A stretch of 64,000 nucleotides of DNA from Alitta virens (taxonomy: Eukaryota; Annelida; Polychaeta; Phyllodocida; Nereididae), in assembly GCA_932294295.1 (NCBI GenBank), contig OW028575.1:13768058-13832057 (forward strand). Reading direction: 5' to 3'. Under the pieces are notes generated by a model. The model was not told the origin of the DNA. It made no database searches and saw only the letters and a program-made list of their open reading frames with translations. The first letter of the stretch is position 1. The number at the start of each line of letters is the position of its first letter. Made by a program: the position numbers and the translations under genes. This document shows, one piece after another, positions 25,131 through 39,100 of the stretch.

Positions 25131-25589
25131 TTCAATAATACAATACAATTATGACCTGCCAAGTAAATGCATGTCTTCTTGTGCCAAGCAAGACTTTTCC
25201 ACTGGGAGCAAAGCAGGTGACCTTGACTAACTCCATGAGCTTAATAGATATCTGAACTTGGAATTTTTCTATTACATCAGGACTTTGAGTGAATTTCAAT
25301 AAGTTTTCCATTATGGTGAGTTTGCAACACCCTTCTTCAGATCTGCCCAAGTAAGCGTTTTGTTCAATTACGTTTCCATTTGTTTAAAGACAAAAAAAAC
25401 TACATTGTGAAAATCAATTCCTATAATGTTTTTTAAATGAGCATCTACAGATGGGTGACCAAGAATAATGGATTTTCACGGAAGTTTCTTGATATTTCCA
25501 CCAGGTGGTTACGACAGAATACTGCAATTATATTGGCTGCAAAAGTTCCCGCCCTTCACTGTGATTGACTGAAGCAAAGTGCATCCTAA

Positions 25590-25830
25590 GCTGGGGGCAA
25601 CTACAGACTAACGTAGGAGCTGGTGTCAAGATCGTAGTGCCACTTGCCACCACCAGGGGCATGATGTTAAAGGTGAAGGCCACTCTGGCCTACACATGTA
25701 AACAAAGCCACGTAGTCCCAGAAGTGAGGTAGGTCGTTGGCCGGCGGGGGCTTGGCCGCGGCGATTGGCCAGGAAAAATGCCCAAGCTGTCCAAGCCCCC
25801 CCCCCCCTCCCCCAAGAATGACAGAAACTT
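25590..25830. other. GC-rich segment with poly-C run
   Basis: A locally GC-rich block (GGCCGGCGGGGGCTTGGCC and a C-run near 25796-25808) in an AT-rich landscape. The string GAAAAATGCCCAAGCTGTC recurs near 26949-26967, so part of it belongs to the repeat nest that follows. The minus-strand frames here look like composition artefacts. Confidence 0.4.
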
Positions 25831-25906
25831 GAATATCTTGGGAACCATAAATGATAGGGGCATGGTATTAACACCTAATTGTTCGTAACATATGCTGCAA
25901 TGCACC

Positions 25907-26170
25907 TAAACCTTCAACGGATTCCACACAGCACACAGGCATCATTAAAATTGTTAAGTGTTTGTCCGACAGGCAGGAGGGCAGGCGTAGCACTTTTTTT
26001 TCCAGAGCAGAACTCAAACACACTTTCGTTTCTAGAGCTGAAATCTAACACTTATGCACTTACCCTTATGAAATTGTATACAGTAACACTCTATATGGCC
26101 TAGTGGTGCCTTGTGATAGCCACACTGACATATCAGTGAAAGAGTACCAAGTTTATGCTTAACAATAAGT
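25907..26170 (+). mobile_element. Family C DNA-element fragment
   Basis: Shares a string of motifs with 26608-26760 and 53591-53790: ACAGGCAGGAGGGC, CCAGAGCAGAACTC, TAATGCA/TTATGCACTTACC, and TATGGCCTAGTGGTGCCTTG. The terminal motif (AAACCTTCAACGGATTCC) is a diverged form of AAACCCTCAGCGAA. Confidence 0.55.
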
Positions 26171-26585
26171 TATCACATCAATGCAACGGTCTTGTATATA
26201 ACTTTCCTTGACAGTGCACTTCACTTAAACAAGCAGGACAACTCAGCAAATTTTGACAGAAATATTGTTTACTTGGATTTTCTGTAAAATTCTAACCAGA
26301 ATACTGCATCTGCAAAAATGTACCAGCCATTTGATTGGACCAACTTCAGCAAAATTCTGAGAGCAGCCATCTGGAAATGAAGCAGGCTTAACCAGTTTTG
26401 CAAAATTGTTTCTTTATTACCATCAAGAAAATTCCTGTGGTAATAACATTGCTGACATATTATCCATGGAATTTATTTGTTGTCAATTCCTATTTCACAT
26501 AGCATTCATCACTTAAAAAGGGCATGTTCTGTGCATCTCTCCTTGTAAACTCCTGCCATGGTTGAGCGAGCAGGTCATGTGACTA

Positions 26586-29500
26586 TAAAAATAGGCTGCG
26601 CTGCAGCAAAACCCTCAGCGAATCCCACATAGTACACAGGCATCATACAAATTTATGAGCGTCCATCCGACAGGCAGGAGGGCGGAACACTTTCGATTCC
26701 AGAGCAGAACTCCCAATACTAATGCACTTACCCTAACGAAATTTCAGTAATACTCTATATCCCACAATAACCTGTATACCATATATAAAAGCCATGTGGT
26801 ATGGTTTACCTTACAAGGATGGGAAATGTATACCAAATACTTCTATGTATGGCAGGCCAATGACAAAAAATCACTTTTTGCAGCTAAAGCTTCGCTGTTT
26901 AAACTAGCGCCGCAGCTTTTAAACAATAGTCTGACCACCATTTAACAGATGAAAAATGCCCAAGCTGTCATTGTCTGCTCTCTAAGAAAGTTTGAATTTT
27001 TGAAATTGGACCAGAATTAACGATTCTAGAGCTAAAAAAAGTAACAGGAAGTCAATGGTCTGTTCCGTCCACAGATACAAGCTATTGTGTATCTGTGTTG
27101 CTATGGGCAACGTCATAGGAGCGTCATCGCTTCGTTATTACAATCGAATAATACTGAAAAATAAACCATTTTCTTTCAAAATCTACTAAAAATCAAATTC
27201 TGACCAGAAATATTAACGACTTGTTTGTAAATATCATTTATTTCATAATTCCTTTATTAGTCTGAAAATATCCCAGATAGTTTTGAGGTGATGACGTTGC
27301 TGACAGTTATGCAATGCTCTGATTGGTTAATGGCAAAAATTAATATTCATGAATTTTTTTATACTAGATGAATGCATAGCCAGGCAGCTCAACTAAAAGT
27401 GAAAATTGTGGGATATAAATAAGAACCAAGTGGATGTGTGGTATATTTTTATATTCCCTCACTCTTTGGAATATACAAATATACCACATAACCTTTGGGT
27501 CTTATTACAATAGGGCTTACTGGTACCTTTAGACAGTTACAGTAATACTCTTCATGGCCTAGTGGTGCCATTTGATAGTCACATTGACATTATGTCGGCT
27601 ATGTTTTAGAAAAAAAAAAATTTTCTTTTGCTTTCGAAGCCAAACTCAGACACTGAGTTTTCGAAATAAGTGGTTCCAAGTTGTCTGAGACAACCATTTT
27701 TAGCTAAGGATGATCAATTATATAACACAATTTATTTACTGAGTGCTTTAGTAGTATGTGCGATCAACCTGAACAATCACGACTAGGCCTACGTAGCATG
27801 TAACGCAATAGCAATTAGAGTCCAAGATGTCCTAATTTTTTAACTCTTGAATTTCTCAATCATTTCGTAGCATTAGGACAGGCGTGAATATATTAACAGC
27901 AATCCATCCTGTTCAGATTAAAGCCAAATGAGCATCAAAAGTATTGTTTATCCAAACTTCCTAAAGGAAACCCTCCATCTTCGCATGGCTACGCGAGGCG
28001 GTCTTGCTAGACTTAACGACACAGCGGTGGTTTCTTTTTGCTGTGGCCCTCTAGTGGTAAATAGGTGCATGACTAAGCAGGTTAGCCAATGCAAGAGACG
28101 CACCAATGTTTCAAAAGACAACAGTCACTGCCGGCCATGTTGCTGTGCTAAATATAGACACATTTAGTAAACACTGGGGCTGATTTGGCACTCCACAGAT
28201 CGTCGCAAAACCAATCAAACTGATCTGTATAAACCAGATAATTAAGCCTATTTCTAACAAGGCTACATAGCATAGCTATGCGAGCATTAGAAAGATGTGT
28301 ATATCCATTTCCTGCCATTTAATTTGTTTGTTTCAGAGGTTTTATGCACAGTAAGGAATATTCAGTTCACTAGAATTATCAATACAATAGCATGCCTTAA
28401 ATAATCTACACCAAAGATAATAATTTTTCTGTCCAAATACTCATACATGGGCTATGACAATGCTTAAAAAGGAATATATGAAATTCAGCAATTATACTAT
28501 AAAACATATGTTAAACATGTGTTAAAGAATATATCTTAAATGTGTTGGGTAGAATTCTGTACTAAAAAAAACCTGTAAGATTTGCATTTAATGGGTATTT
28601 AAATATATTTTTTCAGTTTAAATACAAATAAACACAAATCTTAAATAAATTATTATACTTAACACACCAATATTCATACCTTCATAAGTCAAAATATGTT
28701 TTGCACACTGATTAATTTTAGTTGGCAACTGAAGGAACTATACATTATAAATTGCCATTCCCTGCAACTGTTGAAAAGTTACTGGATTGGTTGCTGATTT
28801 GCATCAAATTTATGGTATTTAAATTAGTTATAGATAATTATGCAACTAATTATTATGACATTGGTAATAAAATACAAAAACTTTCAATTGGGTTTCTGAG
28901 AGTGAAATTAAGAGACTGGGTGAGAGAGATCAGTCTTGGGGAGAAACATTTTATGACTGTCATTGCAAAGTATAGGATGATATAACTAGGGAATGTTGGA
29001 AACAACACAATTTTTTGCATTTTTTATGGAATGAAACAAATTTCCAAATATAGCTTAAAAAGTAAAAGTACTATAATTAAGATATGTTATGCAAACTTTC
29101 ACATATGTAAGGATCATCCTGTCATGGATATGGGGGGCATGAGAACCAAATCTTCATATTTTCCCTTTATTACAAAAAATATATGTCATTCATGGTCATG
29201 AAACCCAAAAATATATATCTCTATGTACACATTTAGGCGTATTATGACAAGGTTTTGTATGCATTTATGCATTTATGCACAGCAATGAACAATGAGTGAT
29301 TCTGGTCTAGAAATTGATTTTTTTTTTTTCCAAAATTTTTAAAATAACAGCCGAGATATGTCAATGTGACCATCAAAAGGCACAACTAGGCTATATAGAG
29401 TAATACCATATGACATTTTGTTGGATAAGTGCATTAGTGTTCTGCTCCAGAAACACAATTAAACACAATTTTTATGTAAAAGTAAGAATTTTCCCTATTT

Positions 29501-29874
29501 ATCCCTTATTGTAATAATTCTCTGGTAGTTACCCACAAAAGGCACCAGTACACTATTTTAGACATATTATGGCTAAGTTTTAAGCATGTAGGTGGCTACT
29601 AGGTGCAGAGCTCTGCTCCGGAAATGAAAAAACTAATATTTTTCTATTTTGTCAAAATTGTGTAAAACATAGCCGACATATGTCAATGTCACTATCAAAA
29701 GGCACCTCTAGGCCACATAGAGTATTACTGTACAAAATTTTGTTCGGCTAAGTGCATTAGTGTAAGAGTTCTGCTCCGGAAACGAAAGTGTTATGCCCAC
29801 CTGCCCAGAGGAGGAATGGAGGAATCTGGACAGTGATAACAATAACCCTCTCGAACTTTGTTCACTGAGGGTTA
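26586..29874. mobile_element. Family C DNA element, long copy or composite
   Basis: Starts ATAAAAATAGGCTGCGCTGC then AAACCCTCAGCGAA (about 26608-26622). It ends with the inverted counterpart CTTTGTTCACTGAGGGTTAA near 29855-29874. The block at 29660-29800 is the reverse complement of subterminal motifs (GGCCTAGTGGTGCC, GAGCAGAACTC, CGAAAGTGTTA), so the ends are long inverted repeats. The interior 27540-28700 is similar to 53740-54360. No transposase was recognised; the small frames at 27928-28167 and 28722-28985 are unrecognised. It could be one element or two nested fragments. Confidence 0.55.
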
Positions 29875-30923
29875 AAAATTAAGGCTGCACCTGGCTTTAA
29901 CTGAGTAAGCCCGGCCCGGCCCGCCAGACTAAGTGCATCCTAGCAGCAGTGTTTTTAATGTATATTTGACATCCTATCATTCAACTAATATCGGTTATTT
30001 CCCTGAGAAAGTTGAATTTATTGAATAGGTTAGTTATGATCTATGAAAAGCAAAAATGAGTTATAACAGTAGAATAAAGACTTATGTCTTGTTAAATTCA
30101 GGGCTGCTCCGTGAAAAGACTACCGCACTGGCCTGTGTTGGTGGTGATTGAGATATTCACACCAATATTTCCACACTTGTCACCAGCAGGAAGGCCAGAA
30201 CTTCCCATCATCCCAAGTCATTGGTTTAAGAGGGTGGGGACTTCCCATGTCTGTTTCGAACTTCACTGACGTTTTGAGGCCGAGGATACATAAAACTAAA
30301 TAATCCTTTGTACTGGTAGGTCCTGATAGCAACGATGAATCTCGAAATCAAAAAATAATTTAAGCACAGCATAATGGCTATAAAAATTATATATGTTGAA
30401 ATTATAGAAATAAATTTGATACAGTCATTCAAATTTTTTTATTATATCTAATCATGTGATCATTTATCACTACAGTGAATGGGTGTGCATCGCGTTGCAA
30501 TGGTGTGACGCATGTCACCGGAAGGTGTCTTGTTTAGAGCATTTACTATATATTTTTGGACCAAGATTCGTGCATGATTTTTTACTTTGTTTTTGAATAT
30601 CCAACCACGATTCTCTGATTCATGGAATATCTACGATATCTGAAACTATCTGAACATGTTATTTTCCAATTACGCAAGATGAGGCGGATATTGTCCCTTA
30701 ATTAGCCTGGTGAACTAAACCTCTCCCCTCCCTGCAACCTCTGATCAGGATACTGACAGCTAGGGAGGATAAAAAATCTAATCCGGATCCTCTTGATTAA
30801 AAGTGGTTTATCCTGATTGCATTTCTGTTTGGAATTTGTCAGAGGTCTCACTTGTTTGTACACTAAATACAAAATTACAAACAACGAGCAGTAGCAGCAT
30901 TTTTAATTCTAAGGCACCACAAC
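29875..30923. other. Intergenic stretch and presumed promoter region of the mosaic gene
   Basis: No convincing TATA box directly upstream of the start at 30924. Minus-strand frames at 30226-30432 and 30702-30884 carry no recognisable content. Confidence 0.35.
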
Positions 30924-33900
30924 ATGCCTTCGTGGCTTCTTTTGGCATTTCTTGCTTTACTCCAGCTTCAAGGAGCTGTTGAATCATCTTCAGCAGTGGA
31001 CAGGACCCTAGAAGCAGGTGCTGTGGGGTCAGCAGTTGTGGAGGCCACCATTGCCAAAATCCGCTCTACCTGCGTTTTTGGAGATGACAAGCTTTTTTTG
31101 CGACGTCTTGCTTACCTGGCCAGTAAAGATGGACATGACCAGAATGCGGCAAGAAATGGAGGAATCTGGGCAGTAAGTGCTTCTTATTCTAAGTCTTTGT
31201 TTAAAAAAAACCAGGTAAACTACCTTTAAATTCAGACACACAAAATCTAATTCACATTAATTAATTGGCAGTAATTAATGTATTACTTGATGATGAAAGT
31301 ACTTTTATAGCCCGAGAAACCCTTCCTGACCGGCATGACCACACGCCGCTGCCAGCTAGCGCCTAAGCGAACATCAGATTTCTCGGGCTAGTAATTTTAA
31401 CGCTCAGTGTTTATTGATTATCCTATAAACAGTAAAACTACCTTCAAATTCAGACAACATGTAATTAGCGTACTGTATTACTTGGAAGAATTACTTTTAA
31501 TTCTAAGTCTTTATTGATTTCAAACAATATAATTAATCGCCTTCATACATTCAACAGATTGGCAGTAAGTAATACGACTGCATTATGTGGAATAAATAGT
31601 TAAATTCAAAGTCATTGATCATAAACAGTAAATAATTTTCCATTTAATGCTTGAATTGGCAGTAATTAATAAAGATGTATTAACTGGGTGTTTTTTCTTA
31701 AATGTGCACTGCAAAAGAAAAAGGAATAAATTTAACCTCGTGATTCTTGCTTTAGGTACAAGAAACTAGTAGATATGAATTTGCAATGGTTAAGGGACGA
31801 AGTAATTTGCAAGAGACATATGGAATGTTTACGAGGACTCATACACTTATATAAACAACTTACTGTAATTACCCATCGCCCTTGGGATAGTGAAATATTG
31901 AAAAATGTCTACATGTATCATATATTTCGTTTATCGGTTGCATGACGCTTGGTTCGGTTTTTTTTTTTTGCTTTTTTTTTTTAACGAAAGCGTCGATTTC
32001 TATTGCTGCCCAAAAAATAATAATAATAATTATAATATTTATGAAATGTTTTTTGGTAATTACCCAAAAAAATTCGTAATTACCAACAGTTTTTATATAC
32101 AAAATTTTCTTTTAAAATGGTATTCAATAAGGGGACGAATGCAACTCAACTGACAACAGTTGTCACACAATTACATTATACTTTAATATATAATTTTTAT
32201 TGACATGATATTATCATAATTTATACATGGGTCAAACATACAAATAACATACAATAATAACATACAATAGTACAGTACTTCTACAGTAATAAAAAAATAA
32301 TACTAAAAGTGTTAAGCTAACAGTCTATAATATTAAATGTTGTAACTATGTATTTTACAGCAAGTTGGTCCCGGTTGTGACTAGTAAAAATACTAATCAT
32401 ACAAATAAAAAAACAGACAAATATATACTGCTTCTCCCAGTGGTTTAACCAATCTGGCTTTCCATGTATGGTTTATAAATAATAGTATGCGGAGCCCAGG
32501 GGAAGAAAAAAAAATAAAAATAATAAAAATAAATAAATAAATAAAGTTATAGGACATGGTTTAGAAATATGCCAAGAGCATTAATTACACCTGCTTCTTT
32601 GCTGGACATTATTGCTTGAAACTGTTCAGTTGGGGTTAGATTATTGAAGTCAGAAATATATTTACTAAGTTCTTTATTTAGCTCTATTCTTGGAATATTA
32701 TTGGCAATACATATTAAGAGGCAGTGAAATTCATCTTCTACATCGTTGTTATTAAAATTCTCACAGATTCTTTCTTCGAGTCGTACCTTAGGGGTTTCAT
32801 GTCTACCTTTTTCTATCTTGAGGTTATGCGAACTAATTCTAAACCTAGCTATGTTACTGTAAGTCTTTTTTGGGAGGTTGAGGTTTAAGTAGGTTTCAAA
32901 ACTATAGTTGGTTTTAAAGATCTTATAAGTCCTTAGTTTGGGGTTTACTTCGGAGTCATGTATTGCATTTATGATTCTGTTTTGCTCTTTTTTGTACAAT
33001 TTTAACCTCATCTTATTTACCAATTTTTCTGGATCTTTCGTTGACCAGTCTGTGATTTCAGAGAAGTCAATTATGTGTTTTACTTTGCTATAATAATTAT
33101 CTTGGCCATGTGTGTGTAATATTTCTTGTATCTTTAGGCATTTATTTAGAATGTCATAATCTGGCAATTTTGCTAGCCTTGCCCAGTAGTTTAATGTACT
33201 TATTTGCTGTCTAATTAGAAGAGGGAATCTACCAGTTTCAGCAAATACTCCTTTTGTTGGGGGTCTGTTTTCTTACTCCTAGTATACGTTTAAGATAGCT
33301 CAATTGGATTTTTTCTAATATTTGGATTTTTTTATTTGTGGCCCATAACATGTTATTGTATTTAAGTATAGGGAGGATGTAAGTGTCAAACATTTTTAAT
33401 GCTAGTGCTGGTGGAATGTGTCCTAAGGCTGATTTAGTTTTACCTTGTAGTGCAAAGATTGCTTTATTGGCCTGCGTAGATAAATATTCTGGCATTTTAT
33501 TGTGGGTAGACTTATGTACATTCAAGATGTGGCCAAGGTATTTGTAAGTGTCTACATTTTCTATACTTTGTTCTCCATACTTAAATGTTGTATTACTTTT
33601 TGTACCTATTTTCAGTACTTTAGTTTTAGTTATGTTAACTATTAGATGCCATTTAGAGCAGAAACTGTAGTGAGTTAATTAGTGGTGGGACGATGATCGA
33701 CTAGAGTCGAAAGTCGGTCGTTTCACGCCTTTAATCAAGTGCTTAGAAGCAAAAATGTGCAATCGATTTTAGTCGGAATGCATAAATCACCAGTGGGGAA
33801 CAAATTTATTAGATTTTTTTACCCAAACAACGAACTAATGGGCGCTTCCATTTTGCTTTGGTCATGTGAATGCATAATTTATGTTACAATATTGCTTACA

Positions 33901-34917
33901 TCTGTCTTACGTTGGATGTCGTGAAGGATATCATTGGATGCTCAAACCGATTATGAACGGATCATCGGTCGGTTCCCCACAACCGATGATTAGTTTGGAG
34001 AATGAAACCGACTCCCACCACTAGAGTTAATACTATTTTGTAAACAAATTGCAGATTCAGATATGAGGACTAAGTATTGCTGTTTCACCTTGGTTGTTTC
34101 TTGATACTGTCATCCATATCATACCCAACATTTTTAATAGAAAATAAACTTTCCACCATTGTAATGTCCAATCATTTCTGTAATGTCTGATGTGCGAAAT
34201 ACTGATTTACGTAATCATTGATAATGATGGCATCCTCTCCTAATAATGACTGAAAAGTAACCTTGTGTATCTAAGCTGTTTTTTATTGGCTTGCCTTCAT
34301 TACTTAGTTTAAACAACAGTAGGCTAATTGCTATACAAATAGGTTTAAAAACCTTATTTTTATAATATCATTTTATTATCTTCTATTTACTTGTAGTGCT
34401 CTGTATTCTGCACAAATTAAATGGTATCTCACTGCAATGTGCGAAATTCATTCTTTAAATGGACCTGGTGATTGTTACTAGCAAGATCAAAGTAGGCCTA
34501 CGCCGCCTGCTCTCCTGCTTGTCATATCTAAATCACTATGAACCAATAAAATATATAAAGAAAAAGAAAAAAAGTTCGCGATAATTACGAAACTTGTTTT
34601 TTTTTTTTTTTGGTTCGCAGCAATACGCTTCCAAAACAAGTAGTGTGCGAAACAAACTAAATGTCCTTGAACTCCACCAAAAGAAATTACTGGGTTAAAA
34701 AGAATTCGTTAATACAAAAATGGAAGTGAATTATACTTTCCCATAAGAATTTTTAATTAGTATTGTTTAAAATATTTGTAAAATATTTTTTAAGTGAATA
34801 TTTTGTTCGAGGTGATTCTTCGTGACTTAATTTGAAATGATATATTTTTGGGATTCATAATTGTTTTAGAGTTCCTGAAATTTATCATGAGATATATGCA
34901 ATTAAAACAGCACAGAT

Positions 34918-35007
<90 letters not shown>

Positions 35008-36126
35008 TTGAATGCATCCTGATTCGAAGTCTCTTGATTTTATTACTTTTCCATCCAAAACAGTCAGTCGTGAGTGCTAATTTGTAACACAGGACTGCAC
35101 ATATAGACATTATCTTATAAATTTTCATAACAGATCAAGTATACACAATGTCATCTGAAATATCCTTGGCGATCCATGTACGGCGGGTCTTCAGCAAGGA
35201 GCTGCACTTACTTTTTTATATAAGCCGCTATTAATACTCTGAAATCCGGACATAACAAAATCCTATATGACAAGTATTGTGTATAGAATGTCTCATAGGT
35301 AAAATTGCAGTATAGTTATATATAAATGGTATTTCATGACCAGGGTAGTATTTAAGCTTTATAAAGCCTAGTGTGGAGTATATGTTTTATAGGTTTCCGT
35401 GGGAGGCCTGCATGGTCTTATAAATGAGGTAGTCTTATTGGAGAGAGCAGATATTCACAATTTCAATCATTTTGTTTTATATTTAAATTAGTTTTTTTTT
35501 CAAGGAGTCTTGGTGTTTATGCTTTGATGAAGACTTTTGACTACTGTGTTAGTATCAATAAATATGTAAGTCTGAATAGGTGAGTGTTCTGGATGAACCT
35601 GTTACACAGTATTGCTGTTTCACCTATCAGTTTCAAGAAGCATGTTTTGGTGTGTCTGTATCTTCCTATATAAGGTGGCAACGTCCCTATTAGTTCTATA
35701 GTTGCTCGAAAATTAGCCTAACAACTGTATTCTGGATCATAGGACACCAGTTTATCAGTCCCTCCTACGTCAGCGAAGTCAGAAACTATTTCAAACATGC
35801 AAAAAGTATATCATCACGACAGGCTTAATTAATGAGGAATGTTTCATTTTCTGATGCACAGGTTTCAGATGTCCAATTCAATCGAACTACAACGAATAGC
35901 TACATCACAAACATCTGGCATTCATTCAACATTGACTGGCGCTTGGTGTCCTACAGTGACTTACAAAAGCCCTTGTACAGCGCTTTGGCAGCCTTGATAG
36001 TCATCTTGAAGAACAGAAACAGCATTCCAAGGGATGTGGCTGACCAGGCCCATCTTTGGCAGACATACTTTGACAACAGAGGAACGACTCAGATGTTTGA
36101 GAGGACAGCGACTTCATTGGATCAAG
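30924..36126 (+). CDS. Mosaic gene exons 1-2: signal peptide and N-terminal helical module (aa 1-171)
   Basis: Residues 1 to about 20 are a signal peptide ([19 protein letters not shown]). The following module contains [13 protein letters not shown], then GGIWAVSDVQF across the exon 1/2 junction, then [12 protein letters not shown] and a [13 protein letters not shown] segment. From memory, unverified, similar modules at the N-terminus of invertebrate vWA proteins read more like AYVESKxG...GGIWQVD. That in turn recalls the ES and GLMQVD motifs of goose-type lysozymes. Here the Glu is Ala and QVD is AVS, so any ancestral muramidase activity would be lost. Exon 1 is phase 0 and followed by a 4.7-kb intron. 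Confidence 0.75.
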
Positions 36127-39100
36127 GTCAGTTAATCTTTATGTGCTTGCAACATCAGAACTGCTTTGAATTCCTGGTCATTCATGTGTAGATGATTTTG
36201 TTTGAAGCCGATCATATGCAATCGTTAGCCTGTTGGGACTGTCCCAGACGGCATTCCAAGTCGGCCAGCGTCGTTTCTACATCGTTTCGACGTCGCCTAT
36301 TTGGAATGCTATCCTACTATTTGGAATGCTATCTGGGGTATGCAAAAATGTATGACTTTTTTTTTCTTAAATTGACTTTGACTTAAAAATTCATTCAAGT
36401 TAATAAACGTTGATGTCACCGGAAAATGAAACATGGACTGGATTTGGCTGCGCTTCCATTTCATTCGGCAGTTAAAGTTTTCATTACCCTGTCAATGACA
36501 GTTGTCATCTTTGATTTTATAGTGAAGATGCATCCATGGAAGAAAAAAAAGTTTGTTATACTCCACCTAGATAGTTTTCCTCTTGTTCTGAGAGGGATAT
36601 AATCAACGAAAATGTTATTTAACTGCCTCTTGAATGCAAACTGTATTTTAATTGCTTAATAAGAATAGTTAAACAAATCAATAAATATGTCCAGTGAAGT
36701 CACAGTCTTAGTCAGCGTCAGGATATAACCAAATATTAGGTAACTATTACTTACCTTCACTGCAGAGAGTTACCCAAATAGCATTCCAACTCGGTACAAA
36801 AGTTTTCCACATGGGCCACCGTGAGCCAATAGTCAATTTTACATTTTACCTGAGTAATAACATTAATATTATATTTCATTTTCAAGGATGCTACTACAAA
36901 AGCAAGATGGACATCGTTTTTTTATTGGATGCCTCCGGAAGTGTTGGAAGAAACAATTTTGCAACAATGACTGACTTTGTACAGAAGATCATCGGCGGCT
37001 ATGAGGTTGGATCAAACGCTTCCCGGTTTGGTATGGTCGTATTTTCTTCCGGCACATTCATCGAAGTCTCCCTGAGAAACAATTTATCAAAAGAACAGCT
37101 GTTGGTTAAAGCCAGGGAACTCCATTACACATCAGGAGGCACCAGTACTTGGCTCGGTCTCCGTGAACTTAAGGTTCTCTGTAAGTAAATTGCCCCTTTT
37201 TTAAAAGGAAACTTCATCAGACATTTTGTATCCAATATATATTTTTTTCTACTGATTAAATTAACTTAATGCCTGCGTCTGTATTTTTAACAAATGCAAG
37301 ATATCCATGTATTTCAGTCAGCAGTGAAGGCAGACCAGATGTCCCTCACATTGCAATTGTAGTCACAGATGGACAGAGCGGGAGTTCTTCTTACACCCTA
37401 CAGGCAGCCCGAGAACTCAAGAATGAACACGTCACAGTTTTCGCCATAGGTGCTGCATTACATATTAACACTGCATTTTAGTTTAGTTTTTTCATTAAGA
37501 ATGTCTGCTGAGTCCTGATTGACACAAGCCAATCAGATCATCTGTCAGAGATGAGATCACAGGTCTGGTGTCAATAACTTGTTTTGGTTTTGTTGACACA
37601 GTACTTTTCCAATTATGTAGAATATGATAACATGCTTTCTGGGTAACATGCTAAATCGACTCCACCCTACATTGGTGCGACGTCCATCAACCAACATTGA
37701 TGCGACATCAGCCCACGGCGGTCGATGTTGAAACAATGTTGTCCTGATTTGGAATGTTTCATTTTATCAATTTTGAAGGTGCTCAAAACTACAGCAAGAC
37801 TAAAGTCATTCATGGCTCTATCGTTTTAAAAAATAATAATACCATGCATATTTATACAAGTTTAGTTTTTTTGGCAGGTGTGGGTTCAAACACTAAGCGG
37901 ACTGAACTTGACGGGATAGCCTCAGCACCAAGCTGCACCCACGTTTTCCATCTGAACGACTTTTCTGAATTCACAGCTTTCCGGAGCGAACTTTCTAAGG
38001 AGGCATGTGAAGGCAAGTCACGATAAATGACTATCAAATTCTGTACGCAAGTTTATTAAATAATACTTTTGGTAATTATTTAAACTTTTCCTTGTATTTT
38101 GTTGTGTTTTAGCCCCAATATTCTTACCACAAGGGAGTCAGGTGTCAGTCAATTTGCAACCAGGTGTGGAGCAAAAATGTAACTTCAATGTTCCGAACAA
38201 TCAAGCAACAGTCAAGGTATGGTGTTTGTTACATCTAGTTTGCATGTGAGACTAAACTGTTTGTGCATTGTGCTCACTTTCTGTTCTGAGGCAGGCAAAA
38301 CCCAATAAATAAGGCAGATATGTACAAATGCGCTATTCTAAACTTGTCCATTGATCTTATAGGATACAGCTTTACAATGATTCAAATATTTCTATGTAAT
38401 GCACTTTTCCATAACAATGGAACCCCGCCACTAAGTTCTATCAAGCGCCAGTAAGCAGAAAACATTTTAAATAAGTGATGGATTATGACGACGGGAGTCA
38501 TTCTAATGGAACGGTGTCAAAAATTCGGCTGAACTGGGTGCATTTTGACAATTTTTGAAACAGTCTTCAAGTGGAACTCTCAGCTCTGAATAAGATATGA
38601 ATTTCTTTCAACAAAGCTGCAGACGTTTTCCCTTCATCTATACTCAGCTTAAAGGCGTCCGCCAGTGAATTTCATAACTGAAATGTATACGTAGTACATA
38701 CATACTACACCTAATGAGAAGGTTGCGCACTCCACCGGAACTGGGAACAGGAGATGGTCTCTCATTGCATGACTAGAAATAGTCATGGACGTGACGGGGG
38801 ACAAGCGCAGACGTTAGAGAAGACATTTGTTTTTTATGCAAATGGAGGTCAGGCCATTCTGAATGTTAAATCGCCACTGCCCCAGCCAACCACACTATCT
38901 GATCTGATATATATGATATGATATATGATATGATATATGATCTGATCTATGATATGATATGATATATGATATGATATGATATGATATATGATCTGATCTA
39001 TGATATGATATGATATGATATGATATGATATGATATGATATATGATCTTATAAGCAAATACTTCAGTTCTTTGCTTTTTTTGTTTTTCCCATTGCATTCT

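Noticed and set aside
33739..33924. 61-residue frame in intron 1
   Set aside because: It lies inside the non-coding hAT-type MITE and has no recognisable content.
34790..35128. 112-residue minus-strand frame with a long Ser-Leu run
   Set aside because: It is the translation of the (GA)n microsatellite at 34919-35004.
38017..38113. GT donor at 38017 as an alternative to the GC donor
   Set aside because: It would change the phase and destroy the homologous ...TVK module reading that the other two beta-modules support.
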